The translations under genes and the position numbers were made by a program. 64,000 nt of DNA, taken from contig VXQX01000051.1 in the NCBI GenBank assembly GCA_009838765.1, positions 31,874-95,873 of the forward strand, given 5' to 3'. Of this stretch, positions 1 to 10,742 are shown piece by piece; the first letter of the stretch is position 1; each line of letters starts with the position of its first letter. The notes beneath the pieces were generated by a model. The model saw nothing but the letters and a program-made list of their open reading frames with translations, was not told the origin of the DNA and made no database searches. The DNA comes from Gemmatimonadales bacterium. Lineage in GTDB: Bacteria > Gemmatimonadota > Gemmatimonadetes > Palauibacterales > Palauibacteraceae.

Positions 1-881
1 TCGTCGAACAGCGGCGTGACGGCCTCGCGGAACCTGTGCCGCCAATCCAGCGCCCCCCGCTGCGCCGTCGTCGAACAGTTCCGGTACATCCAGTCCATAC
101 CGTTCTCGGCCACGAGCGGCATCAGGCTCTGCGTGAGTTCCTCGACGGTCTCATTGAAGGCCTCGGAGGGGGAATGGCCGTTCTTCCGCAGCACCGCGAA
201 CTGCGCCTCGAAGACGCCCGCGATCGCGCCCATGAGGATCCCGCGCTCGCCCGTGAGGTCCGACCACACTTCCCGCTGGAAATCCGTCTCGAACAGGAAG
301 GCGGAGCCGACGCCGATGCCGAGCGAGATGACGCGCTCCCGCGCGCGGCCCGTCGCATCCCGGAAGATACCGTAGCTCGAGTTCACGCCCTTCCCCTGAA
401 CGAACAGCCGCCTGAGCGAAAGGCCGGATCCCTTCGGGGCCACGAGCACGACGTCGACATCCCCGGGAGGGATGATCCCCGTCTGTTCCCGGTAGGTGAC
501 GCCGAACCCGTGCGAGAAATAGAGACACTTCCCGGGGGAGAGTTGTGCCTTGACCTCGTCCCAGCAGGCGATCTGACCGGCGTCGGAGAGGAGGTACTGG
601 AGGATGGTGCCGCGGCGGGCCGCCTCCCCGATCTCGAACAGCGTCTCGCCCTCCACCCAACCATCGGCGACGGCGCGGTCCCAGGAATCCGAGCCCTTGC
701 GCTGCCCGATGATCACGCGGAATCCGTTATCTCTCAGATTGAGCGCCTGTCCCGGACCCTGGACCCCGTAGCCCAGCACGGCGATCGTCTCTTCCCTCAG
801 CGCCTCGCGCGCCTTCTCGAGCGGCCACTCTTCCCGCGTGACGACATCTTCTTCCGCGTCACCGACATGTATCCTTGCCAC
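1..881 (-). CDS. ilvC: Ketol-acid reductoisomerase, partial (3' end outside window)
   Basis: This NADPH-dependent enzyme converts 2-acetolactate or 2-aceto-2-hydroxybutyrate to the dihydroxy acid in valine and isoleucine synthesis. The first 293 residues are present and the gene runs off the left edge. The nucleotide-binding loop GYGVQGPGQALN lies near residue 35. Further family blocks are YFSHGFGVTY, VAPKGSG, DLTGERG and NETVEELTQSLMP. The block pattern resembles the roughly 345-residue type of Bacteroidota and relatives. A GTG at 881 is chosen because GGAGGG lies 9 nt upstream and the protein then begins at the expected point. It is the last gene seen of the leu-ilv operon, 34 nt after ilvN. 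Confidence 0.95.
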   Translation of the reverse strand, partial: MARIHVGDAEEDVVTREEWPLEKAREALREETIAVLGYGVQGPGQALNLRDNGFRVIIGQRKGSDSWDRAVADGWVEGETLFEIGEAARRGTILQYLLSDAGQIACWDEVKAQLSPGKCLYFSHGFGVTYREQTGIIPPGDVDVVLVAPKGSGLSLRRLFVQGKGVNSSYGIFRDATGRARERVISLGIGVGSAFLFETDFQREVWSDLTGERGILMGAIAGVFEAQFAVLRKNGHSPSEAFNETVEELTQSLMPLVAENGMDWMYRNCSTTAQRGALDWRHRFREAVTPLFD

Positions 882-915
882 AGGCCCTAACCCTCCTTGC
901 GAGCTACCGGTGTCT

Positions 916-1188
916 TCAGCCGGCCTTCTCGGAGTTCACGTTCTCTTCCAGGCTGCGATAGCAGATTCCGAGAACGCCCACGTAGCCACCGATTTGCTTG
1001 ACCGCGCGGCGCATGCCCTCCGGCCGGGCCCGCACGGTCAGTACGTGTTTATATGTCGCGCCGGACGGGCTGGTGCTACAGGCGTAGCTCTCGATCTCGA
1101 TTCGATGCCGACCCATGGCCGCAATGAGGCGCAGGAACGAACTGTTTTCCTTTTCCGTCAAGGCTGTGACGGTATACTGAGCATGCAC
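916..1188 (-). CDS. ilvN: Acetolactate synthase small (regulatory) subunit
   Basis: A 90-residue ACT-domain protein directly downstream of the large subunit. The ACT fold is expected to bind valine and give feedback control of IlvB. Family IlvN/IlvH proteins are usually 90-170 residues, so this is the short single-ACT form without the extra C-terminal domain. The start is GTG 1188: AGGAGG at 1195-1200 overlaps the ilvB stop and sits 6 nt upstream. An ATG at 1184 is out of frame, and a longer reading would lie inside ilvB. Assignment rests on the weak ACT pattern plus position, so the precise regulator type is inferred. Confidence 0.8.
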   Translation of the reverse strand: MHAQYTVTALTEKENSSFLRLIAAMGRHRIEIESYACSTSPSGATYKHVLTVRARPEGMRRAVKQIGGYVGVLGICYRSLEENVNSEKAG

Positions 1189-1198
1189 GTTCCCCCTC

Positions 1199-2983
1199 CT
1201 ATTCGAGACGAATCTCCGCACAACCCGCCCCCGCCGGGACCATGGGAAAGACGTTCTCCTCGCGCTCCACGACCACTTCCAGAAGGTATGGCGCTTCCGA
1301 GGACAGCATCTCGTCGATCGAGGCGTCGAGTTCGGTCCTCTCCGACACGCGTCTGCCCTCCATGCCGTACGCCTCGGCGATCGCTACGAAGTCCGGATTC
1401 GTAAGCTCGGTCTGGGAATAGCGGCGGCGGAAGAACAGCTCCTGCCACTGCCTGACCATGCCCAGATACCCATTGTTCAATATCATGACCTTCACGGGTA
1501 TCCGTTCCTCTACGATCGTCGCGAGTTCCTGCGACGTCATCTGAAAGCCTCCGTCGCCGATCACCGCGACCACGGGACGATCCCGGCGGGCCAGCCCCAC
1601 GCCCATCGCCGCCGGCAGGGCGAAGCCCATCGTGCCGAGGCCGCCCGACGTGATGAAGGCACCGCCCTCGCGACATCCGTAGTAGCGCGCGGCGGCCATC
1701 TGATGTTGCCCGACATCCGCGATGACGAGAGCTCGACCCCCGGTTCTGGCAGCGAGCCGGTCCATCACCTCGCTCATCCGAAGTTCGGGGGACGCGGGGT
1801 TCAGGTCGTTCTCGATCACGCGCGCCCGCTCGACCGCATCGCAGGCGGCGAACTCGGCCAGCCATGCCGTGCGAACCCTGCTCCGCACTCGCGTCGTCAT
1901 GGCGCCCAGGGCTTCTCTCGCATCGGCCAGGATCTCCACCTCGGCAGGCACGTTCTTGCCGATTTCCGATGCGTCGATGTCCAGGTGAACGACCTTGGCC
2001 TGTCGAGCGTACTTCGCGAGGTCGCCCGTTACGCGGTCGTCGAACCGCATGCCGACCGCAACGAGCAGATCGCACTCGTTGGTCTTGATGTTGGGCCCGT
2101 AGTTCCCGTGCATGCCGAGCAGCCCCACGTAGAGCGGATGTTCGCTCGTTATGGCGCCCAGCCCCAGCAGGGTGCAGGCGAAGGGAAGTCCGGCCTTCTC
2201 CACGAACTCCCCGAGTTCCTTCTGCGCCCCGGACAACAGGACGCCCTGGCCCACGAGCACGAGCGGCCGCTTCGCCCGGTCGATGAGCCGGCACGCGGCT
2301 TCCACACGCTCCTCATCCAGGGTCGGGAACGGTTCGTAACCCCTGATCTCGTGCTCCTCCTCGTGCGGCCGATAGGCGAGCGTGCCGATCTGGGCGTCTT
2401 TCGTGATGTCGACGAGGACGGGCCCGGGGCGGCCGCTTCGAGCCAGGTAGAGGGCCTTCGAGATCATCGCCGGGATCTCCGCCGGATCCGTGATCTGATG
2501 GTTCCACTTCGTCAGCGGGGCGCTCACGGAAATCACGTCGGTTTCCTGAAACGCGTCGGAACCGAGGGCGCTCGATGGAACCTGGCCCGTGATGCACACG
2601 ACCGGCGTACTATCCATCTTCGCGTCGGCGATGCCCGTGATGAGGTTCGTCGCGCCGGGCCCCGAGGTGGCGATGCACACTCCGGTCCTTCCGCACGCGC
2701 GCGCATATCCCTCGGCGGCGTGTATCGATCCCTGCTCATGGCGCACGAGGACGTGGCGTATCTCATGACCGTGGTCGAAGAGGGCATCGTAGACGGGCAT
2801 GATCGCGCCGCCGGGATATCCGAACACCGTGCGCACGCCGCCCTCCGCGAGCGAGCGGACCACGGCTTCCGCTCCCGATATCGTGTTCGAGGGGCGCGCG
2901 AGGTCTCGTTCCAGGCCGGGCAGACGGGTCTGACCGGCCGCGGGAACGGCGGCGCGCTCGAGTTCCATCACCTTACGGTCCAT
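1199..2983 (-). CDS. ilvB: Acetolactate synthase, large catalytic subunit
   Basis: Thiamine-diphosphate enzyme condensing pyruvate with pyruvate or 2-oxobutyrate, the first common step of valine, leucine and isoleucine synthesis. At 594 residues it has normal family length. The N-terminal domain carries [14 protein letters not shown] and the catalytic-Glu block [15 protein letters not shown]. The central domain carries GLLGMHG. The C-terminal ThDP/Mg site is [14 protein letters not shown] followed by [11 protein letters not shown]. Its start overlaps the ilvD end by 11 nt and ilvN follows 10 nt downstream, so the three are translationally coupled. A second Met five residues in is an alternative start. 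Confidence 0.96.
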   Translation of the reverse strand: MDRKVMELERAAVPAAGQTRLPGLERDLARPSNTISGAEAVVRSLAEGGVRTVFGYPGGAIMPVYDALFDHGHEIRHVLVRHEQGSIHAAEGYARACGRTGVCIATSGPGATNLITGIADAKMDSTPVVCITGQVPSSALGSDAFQETDVISVSAPLTKWNHQITDPAEIPAMISKALYLARSGRPGPVLVDITKDAQIGTLAYRPHEEEHEIRGYEPFPTLDEERVEAACRLIDRAKRPLVLVGQGVLLSGAQKELGEFVEKAGLPFACTLLGLGAITSEHPLYVGLLGMHGNYGPNIKTNECDLLVAVGMRFDDRVTGDLAKYARQAKVVHLDIDASEIGKNVPAEVEILADAREALGAMTTRVRSRVRTAWLAEFAACDAVERARVIENDLNPASPELRMSEVMDRLAARTGGRALVIADVGQHQMAAARYYGCREGGAFITSGGLGTMGFALPAAMGVGLARRDRPVVAVIGDGGFQMTSQELATIVEERIPVKVMILNNGYLGMVRQWQELFFRRRYSQTELTNPDFVAIAEAYGMEGRRVSERTELDASIDEMLSSEAPYLLEVVVEREENVFPMVPAGAGCAEIRLE

Positions 2984-4646
2984 CGGTCATACAGCCTTCC
3001 GAGGCGGGGGACACGGTGCGGGCGTATCTATGGAGCGCACCCGACGCCACCCGCGGAGGCGGGGCCGTCCACTTCTCTCGTCGGGCGGTCAGCTCAGCCG
3101 ACGAAAGGTCGGCATTGATGGTGTTCTCGACCGCGTCGATCCGGATGCGGTCGCCGTTGGAGAGGAGAGCCAGGACGCCGCCTCCCTGCGCTTCGGGCGT
3201 GATGTGTCCGACGACGAAGCCGTGCGTGCCGCCGGAGAATCGGCCGTCCGTGATGAGGGCGACATCGCCGCCCAGCCCGCGTCCCATGATCATGGAGGTC
3301 GGCGTCAGCATCTCCGGCATGCCGGGGCCGCCGCGTGGGCCTTCGTAGCGGATGACGATCACGTCGCCCTTCCGGATCCGCCCCTCGCCGATCGCCTCGT
3401 TCGCTTCGGCCTCGCTGTCGAACACCCGGGCCGGCCCCTCGAAGACCTCGCCCTCCTTGCCGGTGATCTTCGCCACGGAGCCGCCCTCGGCCACGTTGCC
3501 GTAGAGGATGCGGAGGTGCCCGGAAGCCTTGATGGGGTCATCCAGACCGCGCACGACTCTCGGATCGTCGCCCAGGGGGGGCGCATCCGCCGCGTTCTCC
3601 GCCAGCGTCTTCCCGGTGACGGTCATGCAGTCGCCGTGGAGGAGGCCTTCCGCGAGGAGCACCTTGATGAGGGCCGGCATGCCGCCGATCCGGTGCAGGT
3701 CCTCCATGACGTAGGGGCCGCTGGGTCTGAAGTCCGCGAGCAGCGGCGTGCGGTCGCTGATCCGCTGAAAGTCGTCGATCGTGAGGTTCACTCCGGCCGT
3801 GCGCGCGATGGCCAGGAGGTGAAGCACCACGTTCGTGGATCCGCCGATCACCACAGCCAGCGTGATCGCATTCTCGAACGCCCGGCGCGTGAGAACGTCG
3901 CGGGGGCGAATGTTCCGCTCGAGCAGGTTCCGGATCGCCTGTCCCGCCCTCCGGCACTCGGCCTTCTTGTCCTCGCTCGTCGCGGGGTTCGTGGAGCTGC
4001 CCGGCAGACTCATCCCCATGACTTCGATCGTCGAGGCCATCGTGTTCGCCGTGAACATGCCGCCGCACGCCCCCGCGCCCGGGCAGCTCAGGCGCACGAT
4101 GTCCCGGTACTCCTCCTCGGTGATGGCGCCGGCCAGCCGCCGCCCGAGCGCCTCGAAGGAGGAAACCACATCGAGTCGCTCCCCGTTCCGGCGTCCCGGC
4201 GCGATGGTGCCGCCGTAGATCATCATCGCGGGGCGGTCGAGGCGGCTCATGGCCATCATCGCGCCGGGCATGTTCTTGTCGCAGCCCATGATCGTGACCA
4301 CGCCGTCATAGTGCTGCGCCGACGCGATCGTCTCGATCGAATCCGCGATCAGGTCGCGCGACGGGAGCGAATAGCGCATCCCGAACGTGCCCATGGAGAT
4401 TCCGTCGCTGACCCCGATGGTGTTCGAGACGAACCCGATCATGTCGGACGACCGGACCCCTTCCCTTGCCGCCGCGGCGAGACCGTTGAGGTGCATGTTG
4501 CACGGGTTGCCTTCGTACCCGGAGCTGACGATCCCGATCTGCGGGCGATCCAGATCATCCTCGGTCAGACCCGCCGCGAACAGCATCGCGCGCGCGGCCG
4601 GCCGGTCCCGGTGCTGCGTCAACTCACGGCTGATCCGGTTCAGCAT
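2973..4646 (-). CDS. ilvD: Dihydroxy-acid dehydratase
   Basis: Fe-S enzyme of the IlvD/Edd family that dehydrates 2,3-dihydroxy acids to the 2-oxo acids of valine and isoleucine. It has 557 residues, the usual length. Cluster-binding Cys blocks are visible: GNPCNMHLN near residue 50, [13 protein letters not shown] near 120 and [16 protein letters not shown] near 190. The C-terminal half has [15 protein letters not shown]. It overlaps leuB by 7 nt upstream and ilvB by 11 nt downstream. The assignment is firm. Confidence 0.97.
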   Translation of the reverse strand: MLNRISRELTQHRDRPAARAMLFAAGLTEDDLDRPQIGIVSSGYEGNPCNMHLNGLAAAAREGVRSSDMIGFVSNTIGVSDGISMGTFGMRYSLPSRDLIADSIETIASAQHYDGVVTIMGCDKNMPGAMMAMSRLDRPAMMIYGGTIAPGRRNGERLDVVSSFEALGRRLAGAITEEEYRDIVRLSCPGAGACGGMFTANTMASTIEVMGMSLPGSSTNPATSEDKKAECRRAGQAIRNLLERNIRPRDVLTRRAFENAITLAVVIGGSTNVVLHLLAIARTAGVNLTIDDFQRISDRTPLLADFRPSGPYVMEDLHRIGGMPALIKVLLAEGLLHGDCMTVTGKTLAENAADAPPLGDDPRVVRGLDDPIKASGHLRILYGNVAEGGSVAKITGKEGEVFEGPARVFDSEAEANEAIGEGRIRKGDVIVIRYEGPRGGPGMPEMLTPTSMIMGRGLGGDVALITDGRFSGGTHGFVVGHITPEAQGGGVLALLSNGDRIRIDAVENTINADLSSAELTARREKWTAPPPRVASGALHRYARTVSPASEGCMTDGP

Positions 4647-5767
4647 GCGCCCCCCCGCGCACCACCCTCCGTCCCCGCCGCACCCGCCATCGCCGCCGTA
4701 CCCGGCGGGCGCAGCGCTCCTGCGATCAACTCGCCCATCCTCGCGGTCGACACCGGCGCCCGGCGGCCGCCGGCGTGGATGTCCGCCGTGCCGTACCCGT
4801 TTTCGAGCACGCGGTTGACGGCGTCCCGCACGGCGCCAGCCTCTTCCGGAAGCGCGAACGTGAGGTCCAGCAGCATCGCGACCGAGAGGATCGCGCCGAG
4901 AGGGTTGGCGATCCCCCGCCCCGCGATGTCCGGTGCCGCGCCGTGTACCGGCTCGTAGAGACCGACGTCGCCGCCCACGCTCGCCGACGGCAGCGTTCCC
5001 AGGCTCCCGACGAGCACCGCGGCCTCGTCGCTCAGGATGTCGCCGAACATGTTGCTCGTCAGCAGGACGTCGAACTGTCGCGGATTATGGATCAACTGCA
5101 TCGCGCAATTGTCCACGAGCATGCTGGAAAACTCGACGTCCGGATAGTCGCGGGACACTTCTTCGGCAATGCGGCGCCAGAAGATCGACGATTCCAGAAC
5201 GTTCGCCTTGTCGATCGATGTCACTTTCTTCCGCCGCCCGCGCGCGAGTTCGAACGCCGACACGGAAATCCGCCGGATCTCCTCTTCGGTATAGACCTCC
5301 GTGTCATAGGCGACGCCGTCCTCGATCCCCCGCGGGCGTCCGAAATAGATGCCGCCGAGCAGCTCGCGGACGACCACCAGATCCACGCCCCGGACGCGGT
5401 CCGGGCGGAGGGGAGACCGGTCGACGAGCGCCGTCGGGACGGAGACGGGCCGGATGTTCGCGTAATTTCCGAGCAGCTTTCGCAGATCGAGGAGTCCCCT
5501 CGAGGCATCGGCCCGCACGCCATCCACGGAGCGCACGGCGAGCCCCACGGCCCCGACAAGCACGGCGTCGACGCCGATGGCCAGCGCTCGGGTCTCATCC
5601 GGCAGCGGGTCCCCGAAACGCTCCAGCGCGTCGTCGCCGATCAGAGCCTCGACGACTTCGAACCGGTGGCCGAAGTTCTCGCCGATGGCCTCCAGAACCC
5701 GCCGCGCTTCGCGGAGGACTTCGGGTCCGATGCCATCGCCGGGCAGGAACAGGATGCGCCCGTCCAT
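4640..5767 (-). CDS. leuB: 3-isopropylmalate dehydrogenase
   Basis: NAD-dependent oxidative decarboxylase of leucine synthesis. It has 375 residues from ATG 5767, matching family length. The frame is open further upstream, but only with a non-homologous tail inside leuA. The N-terminal motif GDGIGPEV is present. The substrate/metal block is [16 protein letters not shown], and GDILSDEAA and [12 protein letters not shown] follow. The start lies 4 nt after the leuA stop, so coupling is likely. LeuCD, which supply its substrate, are not in this window. Confidence 0.96.
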   Translation of the reverse strand: MDGRILFLPGDGIGPEVLREARRVLEAIGENFGHRFEVVEALIGDDALERFGDPLPDETRALAIGVDAVLVGAVGLAVRSVDGVRADASRGLLDLRKLLGNYANIRPVSVPTALVDRSPLRPDRVRGVDLVVVRELLGGIYFGRPRGIEDGVAYDTEVYTEEEIRRISVSAFELARGRRKKVTSIDKANVLESSIFWRRIAEEVSRDYPDVEFSSMLVDNCAMQLIHNPRQFDVLLTSNMFGDILSDEAAVLVGSLGTLPSASVGGDVGLYEPVHGAAPDIAGRGIANPLGAILSVAMLLDLTFALPEEAGAVRDAVNRVLENGYGTADIHAGGRRAPVSTARMGELIAGALRPPGTAAMAGAAGTEGGARGGAC

Positions 5768-5771
5768 GGGA

Positions 5772-7358
<1,587 letters not shown>

Positions 7359-7364
7359 GGCGGC

Positions 7365-7379
7365 ACCCCCTTTGGGGGT
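7365..7379 (-). promoter_or_regulatory. RBS-sequestering hairpin in the leuA leader
   Basis: A perfect inverted repeat ACCCCC-AAA-GGGGGT (minus-strand reading) ends 6 nt before the leuA ATG. Its 3' arm is the only purine-rich ribosome-binding sequence, so folding would hide it. Translational control of leuA is an inference from this geometry. Confidence 0.5.
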
Positions 7380-7400
7380 TGGAGGACGCGGAAGCGGCGG

Positions 7401-7428
7401 AAGATAGGGGATTCGCCCCGTTTCGCAA
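7401..7428 (-). promoter_or_regulatory. Candidate promoter of the leu-ilv operon
   Basis: Minus-strand TTGCGA (7428-7423), a 16-nt spacer and TATCTT (7406-7401) match a sigma-70-type promoter with one or two changes per box. The predicted start near 7395 gives a leader of about 35 nt containing the hairpin at 7365-7379. Confidence 0.5.
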
Positions 7429-7429
7429 A

Positions 7430-7461
7430 TTCCGAGGCCGGGCAAGTTCCGAGGCCGGGCA
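7430..7461. repeat. Two 15-bp direct repeats upstream of the leu-ilv promoter
   Basis: TTCCGAGGCCGGGCA occurs perfectly at 7430-7444 and 7447-7461 (17-bp period). It abuts the -35 box at 7423-7428. Placement suggests a regulator site, although a simple local duplication is equally possible. Confidence 0.5.
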
Positions 7462-7481
7462 GGGCAGCGGAACAGTCTCTG

Positions 7482-8267
7482 CTAGCTGAAACCGCCGAAT
7501 CGCTCCACGAACGTGCGTTCGCGGTCGGTGAGGGCGGACCATCCCGCGGCCTTCAGCTTGTCCGCGATGCGCTCGTACTCGGCCCGGTTCACGGGATGAA
7601 GGGTGCTCGGCTCGATGCGCCCCCACTTCACGTTCAGCTCCCGCTCTCCCATGCGGACGCCGGGACTCTCGGCCTTCTTGCGGAACTGCGCCGCGGAGGA
7701 GCGGGAGGCCCGCAGCCTCAGGTAGAGCCAGCCACCGAGGAACCCGCCCAGGTGCGCGAAGTGCGCCACGCTCCCGCCGACGCCGCCCAGGCCCAGCCAC
7801 AGGGAGAGCACCGTGAACCCGAGGACGAGGAAGCGGACCTGCACCGGGATGACGAACCAGATCATCACGCGGTCGCGCGGCCAGTAGCGCGCGTAGCCGA
7901 AGAGGACGCCGTACACCGCCGCCGAGGCGCCGACCATCGGAACGTAGAGGCTCCCCTGCGACATCGCGGGGATGGTCCACAGGATGTGGACCAGGGCTCC
8001 CACAAGCCCGGCCAGCAGATACAGCCTGAGGAAACCCTTCGATCCGAGCAGCGCCTCGAGCTTCGGCCCGAAGAAGAAAAGCGCGAGCATGTTGAAGAAA
8101 ATGTGAGACACGCCGCCGTGCAGGAACTGGTAGGTGAGGAGCGTCCAGGGCCTTGTAAGAACCTGGGCCGGGACGAGCCACAGCTCCGACATCAGGACGG
8201 GATTGCTGCTCGTGAACACGTAGGCGACGACGTTGATGAGAAGCAGTTGACCGACGACGCGGGTCAT
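7482..8267 (-). CDS. Rhomboid-family intramembrane serine protease
   Basis: A 261-residue membrane protein with about six hydrophobic segments between residues 5 and 185. The rhomboid His-Asn block HIFFNM is near residue 55. The nucleophile block MVGASAAVYG puts Ser at about 115 (GxSA rather than the common GxSG), and the partner His is in AHFAHLGG near 172. A cytoplasmic tail of about 75 residues follows the last segment. Its start overlaps the DUF72 stop by 4 nt (ATGA), so the two are co-translated. The substrate is unknown. Confidence 0.88.
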   Translation of the reverse strand: MTRVVGQLLLINVVAYVFTSSNPVLMSELWLVPAQVLTRPWTLLTYQFLHGGVSHIFFNMLALFFFGPKLEALLGSKGFLRLYLLAGLVGALVHILWTIPAMSQGSLYVPMVGASAAVYGVLFGYARYWPRDRVMIWFVIPVQVRFLVLGFTVLSLWLGLGGVGGSVAHFAHLGGFLGGWLYLRLRASRSSAAQFRKKAESPGVRMGERELNVKWGRIEPSTLHPVNRAEYERIADKLKAAGWSALTDRERTFVERFGGFS

Positions 8268-9004
8268 GCGTGCGCGCCCTCCGTCATCCCCGTCATTCCC
8301 GTCATCTCCGTCATCATCTCCGTGAACTGCCCGGCGAGTGCGGGACCCACGCCGGCGTCCTCGTGCTTGAAGAAGGCGTAGACCCGGCCCCAGCCGGAGG
8401 CGCGCAACCGCTCGGACCAGGCTTCCAGCTCTTCCGTGGAGTACGCGCTCCGCCGCAGCCGGAGGTAGCTCCAGTCCGCCGTCTCGACGAGAGGCGCATC
8501 ATCTCCGTCGTCCGTCTCGGCGAGGCAGAGGGCGGAGTTCCGGGCCCGGAGGATGTCGAACACCGCCTCGTCGAACCACGAGGCGTGCCGGAACTCGAAC
8601 GCCGACGTGCCGGGGTTCGGAAGCTGATCCACGAAACGCGCGAGCCGTTCATCGTCCCGCTTGAAGTTGGGCGGAAGCTGGTACAGGATGACGCCCGCGC
8701 GATCCGCCATCACCGACGCCGTCTGCACGAGATACTCCGTCTCCTCTTCCGCGTTCTGCAACCGCTTGAAGTGCGTGATGCGGCGCGAAGCCTTGAGCGC
8801 GAAGCGGAACCCGTCGGGCACCGCTCCGGCCCAGTTCTCGAGCACGCTCTCGCGCGGCATGCGGTAGAACGTGTTGTTGATTTCGACGGCCCGCAGGCGG
8901 CTGCCGTAGAAGGACAACATCTCCCTGTTGGGGAGATCCTCCGGGTAGAAGCTGCCTTTCCACGCGGGATAGCTGTAGCCGCTCGTGCCGATCCAGACCT
9001 GCAT
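8264..9004 (-). CDS. DUF72 family protein (YecE-like TIM barrel)
   Basis: A 246-residue protein starting IGTSGYSYPAWKG, the family signature. It also has EINNTFYR near residue 45, YQLPPNFKRD, FEFRHASWF and YLRLRR. Biochemical function of DUF72 is not established. ATG 9004 is chosen because homology starts at the next residue; the open frame upstream runs into the vapC remnant and is not conserved. The last dozen residues are a Met-Thr-Glu/Gly run encoded by 9-bp repeats. It is coupled to the rhomboid gene. Confidence 0.9.
   Translation of the reverse strand: MQVWIGTSGYSYPAWKGSFYPEDLPNREMLSFYGSRLRAVEINNTFYRMPRESVLENWAGAVPDGFRFALKASRRITHFKRLQNAEEETEYLVQTASVMADRAGVILYQLPPNFKRDDERLARFVDQLPNPGTSAFEFRHASWFDEAVFDILRARNSALCLAETDDGDDAPLVETADWSYLRLRRSAYSTEELEAWSERLRASGWGRVYAFFKHEDAGVGPALAGQFTEMMTEMTGMTGMTEGAHA
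8282..8314. repeat. 9-bp tandem repeat at the 3' end of the DUF72 gene
   Basis: About three and a half copies of CGTCATCCC with one or two changes per copy. On the coding strand they give the tail MTEMTGMTGMTE. Because the unit is three codons, copy-number change would not break the frame. Confidence 0.7.
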
Positions 9005-9114
9005 GGCCGGATGATACGGCCCCGCGGTCGGCGGGCCAACGCACCGCGCCAGCGCCCGCGTTGTACGCCGCCCGGCCCCGGCGTGCGCGTGAAACTGCCC
9101 GCTGCGAGCGGCGG

Positions 9115-9449
9115 CTAGATGACGCGAATCGGGCCGGAGTAGCGCGCGAGGGTCTCGTCGACCGTCCAGAGCGTCAGTCCCTCGAGTTGCGCCTGGGCGA
9201 CCAGGAGCCGGTCGAAGGGATCCTTGCGGATGGGCGGCAAGAGATCCACGATCGCCGCGTGGGCGCCGGTCACCGGCAGTTCGGTATAGTCGTGGGCCAG
9301 CAATCTTCGGCGAAGAACGCACACACCGAGGCGGTGCTGTAGACGAGGGTCGTCCCCGGATCTTCGATCACGGCCCGCGCCTTGGGCGGCAGCTGGTCCG
9401 GCGCGCCCGCGGCCCCTAACAGAACATGCGTGTCGAGGAGCACCGTCAC
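9115..9449 (-). pseudogene. PIN-domain toxin (VapC type), internally deleted and frameshifted
   Basis: The N-terminal part starts at GTG 9449 with LLDTHVLLGAAG and reads on through VIEDPGTTLVYSTASV. The C-terminal part lies in another frame, with ELPVTGAHAAIVDLLPP and the PIN block DPFDRLLVAQAQLEG, then LTLWTVDE, stopping at 9115. About 20-25 residues between them, normally containing the WEIAIK Glu, are missing near 9320. Together the parts give about 105 residues against roughly 127 in intact relatives. The start overlaps the antitoxin stop as GTGA, typical of vapBC. It should not make active toxin. Confidence 0.75.
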
Positions 9450-9716
9450 GCGTCGCGCAACGTGACTTCGTCGCCCTCGAACATCGCTTCGATCTCCGCC
9501 GATCTCATGCGGTCGAAGTCGCCCGGAACGGAGATTTCTCCGGCCATGAACCCCGTGCGGCGCGCCTCGGCTCCCTCGCGAACCTCGATGGAAACGATCC
9601 TGACCAGGGGTTTGCCCGCCCGCGCGATGACGAACGGTTCGCCGTCCACGGCGTCCACGGCCCTGGACGAGTCGGGAAAGGTGTGTCTTGGCTTCATGCA
9701 TATTGACGGTGCGCAT
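9446..9716 (-). pseudogene. Phd/VapB-type antitoxin, frameshifted
   Basis: From ATG 9716 the frame reads MRTVNMHEAKTHLSRLVQ, the classic antitoxin N-terminus. It then leaves frame at the GGG run near 9659-9663. The rest is in the next frame: DGEPFVIARAGKPLVRIV and VPGDFDRMRSAEIEAMFEGD, ending at 9446. Removing one G restores a continuous antitoxin of about 90 residues. A 9-bp duplication (GCCGTGGAC twice) adjoins the break. A sequencing error in the G run is possible, but the partner toxin is damaged too. Confidence 0.7.
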
Positions 9717-9734
9717 CACGATCTCCGCGAGGCG

Positions 9735-10742
9735 TTAGGGGTCGGTGTCGAGGAGGACCTTGCCGAAGGACTGGTTGGACTCGACGTAGCGGTGGGCCTC
9801 GGCGGCCCCGGCGAGGGGGAAGACGCGGTCGATGACGGGGCGCAGGTGAGAGGGGTCGGTCTCCGGGGCGGTGAAGCCGGGGAGGAAGCGGGTCGCGAAC
9901 ATCTCCGTGAGGTGCGCCTTCTCGGCCTTCGAGCGCGCGCGGAGGACGGTGCCGACGACGGTCGCGCGCTTCCCCATGAGGGTGCGCAGGTTGGCCTCGA
10001 CCTTCATGCCGCCCATGACGCCGACGATGACGAGGCGGCCGAGGGTGGCGAGGCTGGCGATGTTCGCCTCCCAGTACGGGGCGCCGACGGTGTCGAGGAT
10101 GACGTCGGTGCCGCCCCGGTCGGTGTGGCGCGCGACCGCGTCGGCGAAGGAGCCGGCGCGGCGGTCGACGGCGAGGTCGCACGGCAGTCCGGCTTCGCGG
10201 ATGCGGTCGAGCTTGGCCGCCGACGCCGTGGCGATGATCGAGCCCGCCCCGCTCGCGCGGGCCAGTTGCAGGGCGGCGGTCCCGACGCCGCCGCCGGCCG
10301 TGTGCACGAGCACGGTCTCGCCGGGACGCAGACGGCCGCGCTCGATGAGGGCGTCCGCCGCGGTGAGGAAGACCTCCGGGATCGCACCCGCCTCGGTCCA
10401 GCTCAGCGTCGGCGGGACGGGCAGGAGCTGCCCGGCCGGGACGGTCACGCGCTCGGCATATCCGCCGCCGCCCAGAATGCCCATCGCACGGTCGCCCGCC
10501 GACCAGCCGTCGACGCCGCTCCCGACCGCCTCGATCTCTCCCGCGAACTCGAGCCCCGGGATGTCGGGCGGGGCGTCCGCGGGGGCCGGATAGCGGCCCA
10601 GCCGCTGCAGGAGGTCGGCCCGGTTGATCCCCGCGCACCGCACGCGCACCCGCACCTCGCCCGCCCCCGCGACCGGGTCCTCCCGTTCCACGAGTTCGAG
10701 GACCTCCGGACCGCCGGGCTCCCGGACACGGATCGCCCTCAT
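9735..10742 (-). CDS. NAD(P)H quinone oxidoreductase, PIG3/zinc-free MDR family
   Basis: A 335-residue medium-chain reductase starting MRAIRVREPGGPEVLELVE. The fold blocks are NRADLLQRLGRYP, GLEFAGEIEAVGSGV and the nucleotide-binding VLVHTAGGGVGTAALQLA; no catalytic zinc ligands are seen. It probably reduces quinones or related carbonyls with NADPH in the cytosol. ATG 10742 has AGGAGGG 9 nt upstream and overlaps the nucleotidyltransferase stop by 4 nt (ATGA). The physiological substrate is unknown. Confidence 0.88.
   Translation of the reverse strand: MRAIRVREPGGPEVLELVEREDPVAGAGEVRVRVRCAGINRADLLQRLGRYPAPADAPPDIPGLEFAGEIEAVGSGVDGWSAGDRAMGILGGGGYAERVTVPAGQLLPVPPTLSWTEAGAIPEVFLTAADALIERGRLRPGETVLVHTAGGGVGTAALQLARASGAGSIIATASAAKLDRIREAGLPCDLAVDRRAGSFADAVARHTDRGGTDVILDTVGAPYWEANIASLATLGRLVIVGVMGGMKVEANLRTLMGKRATVVGTVLRARSKAEKAHLTEMFATRFLPGFTAPETDPSHLRPVIDRVFPLAGAAEAHRYVESNQSFGKVLLDTDP

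Noticed and set aside
3030..4958. 642-residue plus-strand open frame across ilvD and leuB
   Set aside because: Runs antisense through two certain genes and lacks motifs.
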